Source: Moraxella sp.
GTDB taxonomy: Bacteria; Pseudomonadota; Gammaproteobacteria; Pseudomonadales; Moraxellaceae
NCBI RefSeq assembly: GCF_030525845.1
Contig: NZ_JAUNDY010000002.1
Span: 1-64,000, forward strand
DNA: 64,000 nt
Direction: 5' to 3'
Below are positions 8,703-17,837 of this stretch, piece after piece; position 1 is the first letter of the stretch, and each line of letters opens with the position of its first letter. Below the pieces are notes generated by a model. It did no database searches, was not told the DNA's origin, and saw only the letters and a list, made by a program, of their open reading frames with translations. The translations under genes and the position numbers were made by a program.

Positions 8703-8704
8703 TT

Positions 8705-9319
8705 TCATCGCATTACTTCCTCAGTCATTACATCAATAATTTGGCTTGGCTTATCATAGCCTAGTACTTCTCCTTTTAAATAACAAACCTGATCACCAAA
8801 ATATTGATAAGCCATCATCAAATCAGTAGCAGGTGGTAGAGTTGCTGGGTTGCAACTGGTGGACACTAAAAACCCATAGGGGATAGCATGTTGCGATTTT
8901 AATAAATCACACAGTTTGGCTGTTTTTTTGTGACTTATCACTCGCACGGCAAGGCTGTTTTTGTCGCCCGTTACCCAATTAGGAATAGGAACAAGCAAAT
9001 CTTTTGGCATGGGAAATAGCCATGTGGTCGCTTGTTTTTTATGATAAGCAAATCGCCAAGAATGCATGATTTTTTCTTGTTGATGATAAGGCAGCCCCCC
9101 AAAAAAATCTTGCAAAAGCCCATCGCTGGCAGTAACAACAATCAACCCCTTGTCCATAGCACGACTTTTTAAATCAAGAAGTTTTCTTACCGCTTGCTCA
9201 TCAAATGGGTTGCACCCCAACCCCCACACACTCTCGGTGGGATAAGCAAGGATTTTACCTTGTTTAATCCAGCTGGCAGCAACACCAACATCATCGGTGA
9301 CGCCATCAAACCCTAGCAT
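8705..9319 (-). CDS. tsaC: L-threonylcarbamoyladenylate synthase
   Basis: TsaC makes threonylcarbamoyl-AMP from threonine, bicarbonate and ATP for t6A37 modification of ANN-decoding tRNAs. The 204-aa protein shows the YrdC fold signatures: YPTESVWGLGCNP near the N-terminus and the nucleotide/anion-binding KSRAMDK motif near residue 52. The C-terminal Sua5 domain is absent, so it is the short TsaC form. It overlaps dprA by 14 bases on the same strand, a gene pairing common in gammaproteobacteria. Confidence 0.93.
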   Translation of the reverse strand: MLGFDGVTDDVGVAASWIKQGKILAYPTESVWGLGCNPFDEQAVRKLLDLKSRAMDKGLIVVTASDGLLQDFFGGLPYHQQEKIMHSWRFAYHKKQATTWLFPMPKDLLVPIPNWVTGDKNSLAVRVISHKKTAKLCDLLKSQHAIPYGFLVSTSCNPATLPPATDLMMAYQYFGDQVCYLKGEVLGYDKPSQIIDVMTEEVMR

Positions 9320-10499
9320 AACGACCTCCCACCGCCTGAACCAGTCCTAATATTTCAAGTTCAGTAAGCCCCGCCAAAAGCTGACCTGCCTCCAAGTGAG
9401 TGGCTGTCATCAACATATCCAAATCCACCATCTGATGAGTAAGCTTATCCCATAAATCCTGCAAATGCTCCGGAATATCATCTGGATAATGTTTATCTGA
9501 TGTAGCATATGTTTCGTTGTTTTTTGGTTTGCCATCGTTGCATTCTTTGTAAGCTGATAATTCATGAGAAAATGACTTTGGTAAAACGGTATATCCTGAT
9601 ACACTCTCTCTTAGCTCATCTATAATCTGACTGGGGTGATAAATCAAGGTCGCCCCCTCACGTATCAGATGATGACACCCCTCAGCATTGGCATTATCAA
9701 TACTACTTGGCACGGCAAATACTTGTTTACCTTGTTCGGCGGTAAGGCGGGCAGTAATGAGTGAGCCACTTTGCATGGCTGCCTCAGTAACCACCGTCGC
9801 CAATGACAAACCTGCCACCAAACGATTGCGGCGTGGAAAAGTGTGTTTGGAAGCGGGAGTGCTCGGCAATAGCTCACTAACAAGACAACCACCATCATGA
9901 ATGATTTGTGCATATAGTGCATTATGGTTTTTGGGATAACAAACATCAATCCCAGTCCCTAACACACCCACCGTCTGACCGCCACCGCCAGATAACGCCC
10001 CCAAATGAGCCGACTTATCCACACCACCTGCCATACCACTGGTGATGGTTAAGCCATGATAAGTAAGATACTGTGCCATATCAAAGGTAATTTTACCTGC
10101 AAAATCCGTTGGGTGGCGACTACCCACAATGGCAATTTGCTTATCTGATAAACGCTCCACCTGCCCACGACAAAACAGCATGGGCGGTGGGTCATAAATT
10201 TCTTGTAGCATCTTAGGGTACCGCTCATCTTGCAAAAACAACAGGTGATACAAACCACGCTCACACTCATCATTTATCCTATCTAATACCGCCATCACAT
10301 CGGCATGATCCTGCCATCGCTTGATGTGAGCAACATGAACACCCAAAGACTGCCATTGCGCTACGTTTTGATATAACGCTTCTTTGGCACTCCCAAACCG
10401 CCCAATTAGCTTATAAAACGCCACCAAAGACGTATTGGTGATATACCATAAAGCCAATGTAGCAAATCTTTCATCTAATGTCTGGTAATCTTGCATCAT
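9306..10499 (-). CDS. dprA: DNA processing protein DprA (Smf)
   Basis: DprA protects incoming single strands during natural transformation and loads RecA. The 397-aa protein has an N-terminal helical region, the extended Rossmann DNA-binding domain with IVGSRHPTDFAG, SGMAGGVDKSAH, GTGIDVCYPKNH and HTFPRRNRLVAGLS, then a spacer and a C-terminal winged-helix-like region (about 345-397). Two consecutive ATG codons are possible starts. With comEA at 44061 it points to a competent organism. tsaC is coupled downstream. Confidence 0.95.
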   Translation of the reverse strand: MMQDYQTLDERFATLALWYITNTSLVAFYKLIGRFGSAKEALYQNVAQWQSLGVHVAHIKRWQDHADVMAVLDRINDECERGLYHLLFLQDERYPKMLQEIYDPPPMLFCRGQVERLSDKQIAIVGSRHPTDFAGKITFDMAQYLTYHGLTITSGMAGGVDKSAHLGALSGGGGQTVGVLGTGIDVCYPKNHNALYAQIIHDGGCLVSELLPSTPASKHTFPRRNRLVAGLSLATVVTEAAMQSGSLITARLTAEQGKQVFAVPSSIDNANAEGCHHLIREGATLIYHPSQIIDELRESVSGYTVLPKSFSHELSAYKECNDGKPKNNETYATSDKHYPDDIPEHLQDLWDKLTHQMVDLDMLMTATHLEAGQLLAGLTELEILGLVQAVGGRYARV

Positions 10500-10520
10500 A
10501 AATCATTCAAAAATTAAAAT

Positions 10521-10554
10521 AAAAATTGCCAATACAGTTGTACTGGCAATTTTG
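10521..10554 (-). terminator. Rho-independent terminator of the LysM gene
   Basis: AAAATTGCCA (10522-10531) pairs with TGGCAATTTT (10544-10553). On the minus strand it follows the LysM stop at 10571 and ends in T-rich sequence, separating that gene from dprA. Confidence 0.8.
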
Positions 10555-10570
10555 AAATTTTAACAAAATA

Positions 10571-11650
10571 TCACAGTTCAGCAGGTGGTACCAACTGATC
10601 GCCTTGACCAAGTGGCAAATCAGAACTTAGTACATAAGCATAGCTGATATGGTCAAACACCTTAAATACCATAACCTGACCTGCTTTTTCGCTAGGTAGA
10701 CGTACAGGCGCATTATTGTCACGAATATCACGAACCAGTTTGCCCTTGCGATACACATCAAGCACATGACCAGCTCTAGCACCTTGTGCTGCACCGATGT
10801 TGATAGCCACCACATCGCCTCTAGCTGCACTGCCAATGGTTCCCATCACACGCACAATACTACCGCCACGTGTTACCTCAGCAGGTGCAGGATAAAATAC
10901 CACAGGCAACTGAGTTGCAACCTCAGAGAATACACGATCGCCTTCACGAATCTCGCCATCAAAAGATTCGATAACCTGAATGCTTGACACGCCATTGCCT
11001 GACACATCAGTAACAAGACCACGAGCCACTTGAATCACTTCAAGACCCATTGCTTTACCTGTTTGTACATCCACATAAGGCTCTGATTTGCGATACACGC
11101 CATAAACTTGACCTGGTGTCAACAAAGCACCCTTGGCGTAAATCTTATCGCCTTTTGCGGTAATAAGATTTCCTGTTTTGGAAGCCAAAATATAAGGAGT
11201 GGTTTCAAAATGCTCAGGATTGACAATCACTGAACGGTCAAGCCAATGACGAATCGCCGACAATGGAATACTTGGAATACTGCCCTCTGACGGGTTTAGA
11301 CGGACAGGCTCACTTTTGGGTGTTGCTTGCATTTGCTTTTCAATGCCAGCACAACCCTCACCAGTATCGATACCCACCAACGTCTGACCTTTGATAAGAC
11401 ACATAATAAGAGTATCACCTGGATAAATCAGGTGAGGGTTCTTAACCTGCTTGTTGGTCGCCCAAATCTCACGCCATCTGTGAGGAGCGTTCAGATATTT
11501 ACCAGAAATACCCCACAGAGTATCGCCCTTTTTGACCACATAACGGTTTGGAGCATCCGCCTTGATGGTTGGAGGAGGGTTGCCTGCAAAAGCAGTAGTG
11601 GAGCCAGCCAAAACAAGCCCAGCAACAATCGCCTTTAAAGTATTTTTCAT
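10571..11650 (-). CDS. Secreted LysM-domain protein
   Basis: The 359-aa protein has a signal peptide ending in AFA at residue 22, then one LysM peptidoglycan-binding domain (about 36-83, RYVVKKGDTLWGISGKY to IYPGDTLIM), and a long C-terminal region without a catalytic motif I recognise. LysM proteins placed beside dprA are common in Moraxellaceae and relatives. The start at 11650 is chosen because AAGGA lies 8 bases upstream; an ATG seven codons further upstream has no such site. It probably works in the periplasm as a cell-wall-binding structural factor; the exact role is unknown. Confidence 0.85.
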   Translation of the reverse strand: MKNTLKAIVAGLVLAGSTTAFAGNPPPTIKADAPNRYVVKKGDTLWGISGKYLNAPHRWREIWATNKQVKNPHLIYPGDTLIMCLIKGQTLVGIDTGEGCAGIEKQMQATPKSEPVRLNPSEGSIPSIPLSAIRHWLDRSVIVNPEHFETTPYILASKTGNLITAKGDKIYAKGALLTPGQVYGVYRKSEPYVDVQTGKAMGLEVIQVARGLVTDVSGNGVSSIQVIESFDGEIREGDRVFSEVATQLPVVFYPAPAEVTRGGSIVRVMGTIGSAARGDVVAINIGAAQGARAGHVLDVYRKGKLVRDIRDNNAPVRLPSEKAGQVMVFKVFDHISYAYVLSSDLPLGQGDQLVPPAEL

Positions 11651-11904
11651 CACATTTTCCTTTATCAACAAGCCATCTTAGGCTGTTTATCTGTGCGTAC
11701 AAGAAAACCACGCTTAGAATAACACAAAACTGGGTAAATTTTAAGCCCCCAAAGGGATTTGCGGTAAAAATATTCTGACGAAATGGGGTTTTTAGGTTAT
11801 TTTTCTGAGTTTTTAGAAATTACACTTTTTAATACTTCATTACTTAACTTAATCTGTTCTTGAATCACATCAGACATTGCTTGATAACCTTCATTGTCAG
11901 AATC

Positions 11905-12714
11905 TCACCCAAAATATTTACCAGTCAATTTTTTATAAACCTCATTTTTCTGTTCATCAGAAAAATTAAACAGATAAGTCGGCAAGGCTTCTAGCTCCAA
12001 ACGGGTTTGCTCGGCTTTGTCTTTTTTCTTTTGGTAATGAATGGCTTGTTTAAGGCAAAAAGTAACACCTGTTACAACAATAAATATGGCTGTTATTTTT
12101 ATCGACCAAAAATCATAAACATCTATTCCATACTCAGCCATCCATTTGGATTTTGATTTTATCAAATTCATAGACCAATTCAAACCATAACAAACACCAA
12201 TCAAAGCCAAAAATAAATACAAAAAATAAGCAATCCTATACTTATGTTCCGCTTTTTGGTAGATTTCGTAGGTTTTATGGTTTTTATAGATATCATTTAA
12301 TTCGGCAAACCTACCAACCTGAGTCCAAGCACTCCTATAAGCCTCATCTAAGTATCCATCTAGCACTTCCATAAACTCTTGTGATATGTTTTGATAATTA
12401 TTCAACAGGGAGTTAATCTCCATTATTTCCAATTTTACAAAATTATCATCAGATACTTTTAAGAGAATTTTGCTAATTCTAACATCCAAAAATTCCAATA
12501 TATAGATATTTCTGTAATTTATTAATTTATCAAGATGAATTTTTATCCAACCAATATAATCAACTAGATGATGCAAATCATCCATAAGAATGTCATTTGC
12601 TGATTGACCCAATTTATCCAGCTTCTTATTAACACTTAGTTTTAGGTCGTCAAATTTTTTTCTCAACTCTTTATTTTCTTTTGCTTGTTGCTGTCTATCT
12701 AACATTTTAGCCAT
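11905..12714 (-). CDS. Membrane protein of unknown function, apparently shortened by an in-frame TGA
   Basis: From the ATG at 12714 (GGAAA upstream) it has 269 residues: a Lys-rich coiled-coil-like N-terminus, a helical middle, and two transmembrane segments (about residues 166-184 and 205-222), then a charged tail. The stop TGA at 11905-11907 is followed in the same frame by 35 sense codons (beginning DSDNEGYQAM and ending VISKNSEK) and then TAA at 11797-11799. The continuation is amphipathic and protein-like, so the TGA may be a recent nonsense mutation (for example from TGG), a sequencing error or a readthrough site. The gene is AT-rich compared with neighbours. Function unknown. Confidence 0.6.
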   Translation of the reverse strand: MAKMLDRQQQAKENKELRKKFDDLKLSVNKKLDKLGQSANDILMDDLHHLVDYIGWIKIHLDKLINYRNIYILEFLDVRISKILLKVSDDNFVKLEIMEINSLLNNYQNISQEFMEVLDGYLDEAYRSAWTQVGRFAELNDIYKNHKTYEIYQKAEHKYRIAYFLYLFLALIGVCYGLNWSMNLIKSKSKWMAEYGIDVYDFWSIKITAIFIVVTGVTFCLKQAIHYQKKKDKAEQTRLELEALPTYLFNFSDEQKNEVYKKLTGKYFG

Positions 12715-12733
12715 TATATATTTCCAAAATGAC

Positions 12734-12762
12734 AAAAGGGCATATTAAATACACCCTTTTTT
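12734..12762 (-). terminator. Rho-independent terminator of thrC
   Basis: AAAAGGG (12734-12740) and CCCTTTT (12754-12760) pair just beyond the thrC stop at 12772, with T-rich sequence following on the minus strand. Confidence 0.6.
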
Positions 12763-12771
12763 AAACACAAA

Positions 12772-14184
12772 TTACAATTTCACATTTTGCTCTATTGATT
12801 TTCTTACCAACTCCGCCTTGTTATCCAATACCACTACTTTTTGTGGTAAGCTTTCAATGTCTTTGGTATGGGCAGGGCGTGGAATGTCAATTTCGCCAAT
12901 GGCCTCAAAAATGGTCTCAGCAAATTTGGCAGGCAATGCAGTTTCAGCAACCACAATCACTTCACCATCAAGGCGAACTTCTCGGGCGACTTTGACACCG
13001 TCAGCCGTATGTGGGTCAATTAGGTCATTATCGCTTTCATAAACCGCTTTAATCGTGGCAATTCTATCGGCGTGGGTGGATTTACCAGACACAAAGCCAT
13101 ATTTATTTTGAGCGTCATTTAATAAATGCGACAAATCAAAACCTTTACCACTACCCACATCTTGCCATAGGGCGTTTAATTTTTCGCTGTCTTTACCCAC
13201 CAACAAATAAATAAAGCGTTCAAAGTTTGATGCCTTTGAAATGTCCATAGACGGACTGGAAGTGACAAAAGTATTTTCACTGGTGCGTGGAACGTATTTG
13301 CCTGTTTTAAAGAAATCATTTAAGACATCGTTTTCATTGGTTGCAACAATTAAACGAGCAATTGGCAAACCCATTTCGCGAGCAATATGCCCTGCACAAA
13401 TATTGCCAAAGTTACCAGACGGTACACAGAAACTTACCCTTTCATCGTTACTATTTGTGGCATTAAAATAACCTTTAAAATAATAAACGATTTGAGCCAA
13501 AATACGACCCCAGTTAATAGAATTGACCGTACCCAAATTATATTTGGCTTTAAAATCTTTATCTTGTTGCAATGCTTTGACAATATCTTGGCAATCGTCA
13601 AACATACCATTAATCGCAATATTATGAATATTATCGTCCATTAGGCTGTACATTTGAGCCCGTTGAAATTCACTCATTTTGCCGTGTGGCGACATCATAA
13701 ACACCGTGATATTTTCTTTACCACGCAAGGCATATTCCGCCGCCGAGCCTGTATCGCCAGAAGTCGCCCCAATAATGGTTAGGCGTTCGTTTTTTTGTTT
13801 TAGGGCGTATTCAAAGGCATTACCCAAAAATTGCATTGCCATATCTTTAAAAGCAAGCGTTGGACCATTAGACAGTTCCAAAATTTTAATACCGTCTTTT
13901 AGCGTACGCACAGGGGTAATGTCATCGCTATTAAAGACCGCTTTGGTATAGGTTTTGTCAATCAAACCCTTTAAATCGTCTTTTGGGATATCTGTGGCAA
14001 ATAATGACATAATTTCAAATGCCAAATCGGTATAAGAAAGCGTTCGCCATTTATCCAAAGTCGCCTTATCAATTTGTGGGTAAGTTTCTGGAAGCATTAA
14101 GCCACCGTCAGGGGCAAGCCCCATTAATAAAACTTCGCTAAATGGCATTTTTGGGGTATTGCCACGAGTGCTGATATATTGCAT
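12772..14184 (-). CDS. thrC: Threonine synthase
   Basis: ThrC converts O-phosphohomoserine to threonine using pyridoxal phosphate. From the ATG at 14184 (AAGGT upstream) the protein has 470 aa, the length of the long bacterial form. It opens with MQYISTRGNTP, carries the PLP lysine at about residue 113 in TLAFKDMAMQFLG, and has the phosphate-binding loop GATSGDTGSAAE and CVPSGNFGN. An upstream in-frame start 12 codons earlier lacks a ribosome site. It follows rsmB after 57 bases that hold a small hairpin. Confidence 0.96.
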   Translation of the reverse strand: MQYISTRGNTPKMPFSEVLLMGLAPDGGLMLPETYPQIDKATLDKWRTLSYTDLAFEIMSLFATDIPKDDLKGLIDKTYTKAVFNSDDITPVRTLKDGIKILELSNGPTLAFKDMAMQFLGNAFEYALKQKNERLTIIGATSGDTGSAAEYALRGKENITVFMMSPHGKMSEFQRAQMYSLMDDNIHNIAINGMFDDCQDIVKALQQDKDFKAKYNLGTVNSINWGRILAQIVYYFKGYFNATNSNDERVSFCVPSGNFGNICAGHIAREMGLPIARLIVATNENDVLNDFFKTGKYVPRTSENTFVTSSPSMDISKASNFERFIYLLVGKDSEKLNALWQDVGSGKGFDLSHLLNDAQNKYGFVSGKSTHADRIATIKAVYESDNDLIDPHTADGVKVAREVRLDGEVIVVAETALPAKFAETIFEAIGEIDIPRPAHTKDIESLPQKVVVLDNKAELVRKSIEQNVKL

Positions 14185-14203
14185 AATTTTTACCTTAATG
14201 TAG

Positions 14204-14221
14204 GGTGTGTAATAACACACC
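14204..14221. other. Perfect 7-bp hairpin between rsmB and thrC
   Basis: GGTGTGT and ACACACC pair around a 4-base AATA loop, 20 bases before the thrC start. There is no T run after it, so it is not an obvious terminator. It could shape the thrC leader or an intercistronic processing site. Confidence 0.35.
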
Positions 14222-14241
14222 GTTAAAATTTACTTATTTAA

Positions 14242-15609
14242 TTAACCGTTATTTTTTTGCAACAACGCATAATAAAACCCATCGCCATCATCGTTATTTA
14301 ATGGCAAACATTGATACCCAATTTCCCGTTTAATCTGATTGGGCAGGGTTAATTCAAACTCTACCGCTTTGGCATTATGATGAGACTTTAAAAAACCGAT
14401 CAGCTGATTTTCATTTTCGTCTTTTAATAACGAACAAGTTACATATAACAAATAACCACCCACCGTCAAATTCTGCCAAAGGTTATTTAAAATATTCTCT
14501 TGTAATTTGACCGTTTGCACCACATCATTTTCGCTACGAAGTAGCCCAATATCAGGGTGACGGCGAATCACGCCCGTAGCGGTACACGGTGCATCTAATA
14601 ATATCACATCAAAAGGCGTATCCGCCTTAAAAGTGCAAGCGTCATTACAGACAATTTTAACTTTATCATTTAATAACTGCAAGCGATTTAAATTATCAGG
14701 CACTCGTGCCAACCGCTCACTATCATTGTCCATTGCCGTTAAAATAAAATCTTGGCTACTATTTTTATCATAAGTGGCAAAAATTTCTAATAAATGAGCG
14801 GTTTTACCCGCAGGGGCACAGCAAGCGTCTAATATGCTAATTGGTTTATTATTAACTTCTAATTCATTAAATAACTTTTTGCTCAACACTTCATCTAACA
14901 AATAGCCACTTAATTGAGCGTTTTTATCTTGAACGCTGACAAAGCCGTCTTTAAATTTAGGCAAATTAGGAATTTTAACATTATCCAATAATTGAATGGT
15001 CTGTTTGTCAGAAAATCCCAATTTAACCACATTATGATTGATATGATTATCATTTAAAAGCTGACTGTATTCACAAAGGGTGCAGAATTTAGCATTGAGG
15101 CGTAAAAATATCGGTGCAGGTTGTCTTAATGTTTGCCCTAAGGTTTCATAATATTCCGCCCAATCGTGTTTTAATTGTTTGGCAAGCCAATTGGGTAGGC
15201 TATGATTTTTATTAACTTTTTTGAGAAATTTGTCTTTATTGTTAGCGACTTTTCGCAATATGGCGTTAATCAAGCCCGCGCCATAGGATTTATCCAAGCT
15301 TTTTAGAGCATTTAAGGTTTCGTTAATGACCGCATAATCAGGCGTATTCATATACAAAAGCTCATATAAGCCCATATTAAGCGTACAAATAATAGCAACA
15401 TCACTTGGCGTGTCTTTAATCAAACTTTCGCCAATGCGATTTAGGGCGTGCCATTGCCTTAAAGTACCAAGTAATAATTCGTGAGCAAAGGCTTTTTCAT
15501 TATCGGCAAGGTTATTTAATAAGATATCTAATAATACCGACAATGATTGCCCACCGTGAATTTTTTCAAGGGTTAAGATAATATTAGCTCGTACGCTTTT
15601 TTTATTCAT
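14242..15609 (-). CDS. rsmB: 16S rRNA (cytosine(967)-C(5))-methyltransferase
   Basis: RsmB methylates C967 of 16S rRNA with S-adenosylmethionine. The 455-aa protein has the N-terminal NusB-like RNA-binding domain (about 1-140, with AGLINAILRK) and a C-terminal Rossmann methyltransferase with the SAM loop DACCAPAGKTAHLLE, the LDAPCTATG motif and the catalytic cysteine in YVTCSLLKDENE. It lies 3 bases after fmt, a common fmt-rsmB operon. Its base composition is somewhat more AT-rich than its neighbours. Confidence 0.96.
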   Translation of the reverse strand: MNKKSVRANIILTLEKIHGGQSLSVLLDILLNNLADNEKAFAHELLLGTLRQWHALNRIGESLIKDTPSDVAIICTLNMGLYELLYMNTPDYAVINETLNALKSLDKSYGAGLINAILRKVANNKDKFLKKVNKNHSLPNWLAKQLKHDWAEYYETLGQTLRQPAPIFLRLNAKFCTLCEYSQLLNDNHINHNVVKLGFSDKQTIQLLDNVKIPNLPKFKDGFVSVQDKNAQLSGYLLDEVLSKKLFNELEVNNKPISILDACCAPAGKTAHLLEIFATYDKNSSQDFILTAMDNDSERLARVPDNLNRLQLLNDKVKIVCNDACTFKADTPFDVILLDAPCTATGVIRRHPDIGLLRSENDVVQTVKLQENILNNLWQNLTVGGYLLYVTCSLLKDENENQLIGFLKSHHNAKAVEFELTLPNQIKREIGYQCLPLNNDDGDGFYYALLQKNNG

Positions 15610-15612
15610 CAG

Positions 15613-16596
15613 TTATTCGCCTAATTGCTCGCCGTCTTTTAATTTATCACCCACCGCAATTTGTTCGGCAGTTAAAGGCTTACCCCCTGCCCATTGCATT
15701 TTGGTAATGTTAATTAAATGCTGTTGCCCATTCTCATCTGCTCCACAGGCAATTAAAATCGCCTTTTTACCCACGCTAATGACTTTACCTGCTCGCTCCT
15801 TAGTGATTTGGTCGGATTTAATCGGCAAACATTCCAAAATTTTAATGCGTTCGCCACCCAGCACCGTATAAGCATTTAACGCACGGATTTGACGGTTGAT
15901 ATGATTGGCACTATGATTCCAATCAATTTGCCCTTCATCGGTGCTGATTTTTTGGGCGTAATTGGCAAGCGACTCGTCTTGTTTTTCGGCATTTGCTTGA
16001 TAATTTTGTAAATCTTTTAACACTGTTATCATCGCCTGTCCGCCAAGCTCGGCTAACTTGTCGTGTAGGGTTTGCGTGGTGTCGGTGTCATTGATTGAAC
16101 AGGCGATTTTATAGAGCATATCGCCCGTGTCCAGCCCCTGTGCCATTTGCATAATGGTAATGCCTGTCTCGTCATCGCCTGCCAAAATCGCCCGATGAAT
16201 CGGAGCTGCCCCCCGCCATCTGGGAAGTAGCGAACCGTGAATGTTCAGACAGCCAAAAGTCGGGGTATTTAGCACGCCAAGCGGTAAAATCAAGCCGTAG
16301 GCACAGACTATCATCACATCGGGGCGGTAGTTTGCCAATGTTTCACGTGAAACCTTGCCATTTTCGTGTTTTAAACTAAAACTTTCGGGCTGCTGCACAG
16401 GGATATTGTGGGCGATTGCCAATTCTTTGACAGGGCTTGCGGTCAATTTTTGCCCACGCCCTGCCTTGCGGTCGGGCTGAGTATAGACCGCCACAATCTC
16501 AAAATTTAGCTCGTCCGCCTTATCAATCAAGGCTTGTAGGGCGACTTTGGCAAAATCAGGCGTGCCTGCGAAAATCACTCTCAATCTATCAGTCAT
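15613..16596 (-). CDS. fmt: Methionyl-tRNA formyltransferase
   Basis: Fmt formylates the initiator Met-tRNA using 10-formyl-THF. The protein has 327 aa from the second of two adjacent ATG codons, which is better spaced from AAGGA. The catalytic region with CLNIHGSLLPRWRGAAPI and the following QGLDTGDML are intact, and a C-terminal OB-like domain follows. def is not adjacent here (it is at 37102). A parS-like site at 16339-16354 lies in the gene and is read as VSRET. Confidence 0.96.
   Translation of the reverse strand: MTDRLRVIFAGTPDFAKVALQALIDKADELNFEIVAVYTQPDRKAGRGQKLTASPVKELAIAHNIPVQQPESFSLKHENGKVSRETLANYRPDVMIVCAYGLILPLGVLNTPTFGCLNIHGSLLPRWRGAAPIHRAILAGDDETGITIMQMAQGLDTGDMLYKIACSINDTDTTQTLHDKLAELGGQAMITVLKDLQNYQANAEKQDESLANYAQKISTDEGQIDWNHSANHINRQIRALNAYTVLGGERIKILECLPIKSDQITKERAGKVISVGKKAILIACGADENGQQHLINITKMQWAGGKPLTAEQIAVGDKLKDGEQLGE
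16339..16354. promoter_or_regulatory. parS-like site in fmt
   Basis: TGTTTCACGTGAAACC differs from the perfect palindrome by one terminal base. It is read as VSRET in Fmt. Confidence 0.7.
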
Positions 16597-16631
16597 CATT
16601 TTTCCTTTTAATGCTTACCAAAACTTAGCAT

Positions 16632-17780
16632 TTACCAAAATTTCCAAAAAGGCTTAGATTTTTTGGCTTCTAGGATGGGTTGTGCTGTGGTCGGTGCTGT
16701 CAAGCTACCGATATAAAACAAAGTCGCAATATCATCAAAATGCAACTGCTCTGGCTGATGACTGTCATCATCTGCCAAAAATCTGTCCAATATTTTAATG
16801 CCAGCCCCAATCAAGGCAAGTTGTTGTATACTTTCTTGATAGCCTTGCTCCCACAAAGATTGAGCCAAATGTAAAGCCTTTTGAAAAATAATCTCTTGAC
16901 TTAGGTCAATCTCAATAGTTTGCTCAGTATCATTGATTGCTTGGGCTTTGGTTGGAAAATCGCCCTGCACGCCAATCTGTCTCATCAGCACCATACTAAA
17001 CGCCTCTGGGATAAATACAACAGCCTTTTGAGCTTCCAATTCGCTAAGTCCTAATTGCTTTAAAGGCTCTATTGCTTGATGTGGCTCGTCTGCATTGGCA
17101 ATCAAATACGCCACTCGCCCAAAATCAATGCCGTGTTTTGCCACCAAAAACACTCGTATAGAATAAAAATTCTCCGATGTTTGCCAAGAAAAATTTTCCA
17201 CAAGTGGCATAATTTCTTGGCAATGCTCATTATCCAGCAAGGCTTCATAAGCAATCGCTTGCTTGTCAGCTTGACCATAATACAATCTTAGCCAATGCAC
17301 ACCGTCCGATAAAGGCAACTTTTGCACTTCCTTTTGATATTCATCAAACCAAGCCGTGCCAAGCGTTTTTGGGACTTCGCCACGACTGATAATGCCACCA
17401 ATCGTCATTTCAAATTGCCGTCCGCCAATTTGCCATCTTTCTTTTTCTACCTGATTGTCAAATTCATCACTAAAAAATACTGATAACAAGGTATGAAATG
17501 TACTCACGGTAAAATTTTGTACAGCATTCTCTACCATAGCCATTTTATCATCGCCCAAACCGCTAAACGATTCTATGATAGGCTTAATACCATAATGTAG
17601 CACCACATCTAATTGCATGGATTGACTTTGATTGTTATGGTCGTGCAAAAAGCAATTGACTTGCATATTCATATTTTTATGAATAAAATCAATAACATTG
17701 CCTTGTTGTGCCACTTCTACGCCGTGATTGATAAAGAGTTCGGCAATCAGTTTAGTGGCGGTTATTTGAGCATTTTCCAT
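16632..17780 (-). CDS. Conserved hypothetical protein, possibly DUF6348-like
   Basis: The 382-aa protein begins at ATG 17780, with AGAGGA 6 bases upstream. It has no signal peptide or membrane segment. The N-terminal half contains a beta-rich stretch (LDVVLHYGIKPIIESFSGLG) that reminds me of the DUF6348 family, a family of unknown function; this assignment is from memory and uncertain. The C-terminus ends in a Lys/Trp-rich tail (KSKPFWKFW). It sits between ribE and fmt on the same strand with short gaps, so it is probably cotranscribed. Role unknown. Confidence 0.6.
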   Translation of the reverse strand: MENAQITATKLIAELFINHGVEVAQQGNVIDFIHKNMNMQVNCFLHDHNNQSQSMQLDVVLHYGIKPIIESFSGLGDDKMAMVENAVQNFTVSTFHTLLSVFFSDEFDNQVEKERWQIGGRQFEMTIGGIISRGEVPKTLGTAWFDEYQKEVQKLPLSDGVHWLRLYYGQADKQAIAYEALLDNEHCQEIMPLVENFSWQTSENFYSIRVFLVAKHGIDFGRVAYLIANADEPHQAIEPLKQLGLSELEAQKAVVFIPEAFSMVLMRQIGVQGDFPTKAQAINDTEQTIEIDLSQEIIFQKALHLAQSLWEQGYQESIQQLALIGAGIKILDRFLADDDSHQPEQLHFDDIATLFYIGSLTAPTTAQPILEAKKSKPFWKFW

Positions 17781-17837
17781 CACCAATCCTCTACTTTGTT
17801 TTGTCGGTTATGACAAGTGTTTTTATCAATAATTTTA

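Noticed and set aside
14204..14221. Hairpin before thrC as a threonine attenuator
   Set aside because: No Thr/Ile-rich leader peptide and no T run follow; only an unassigned hairpin is supported.
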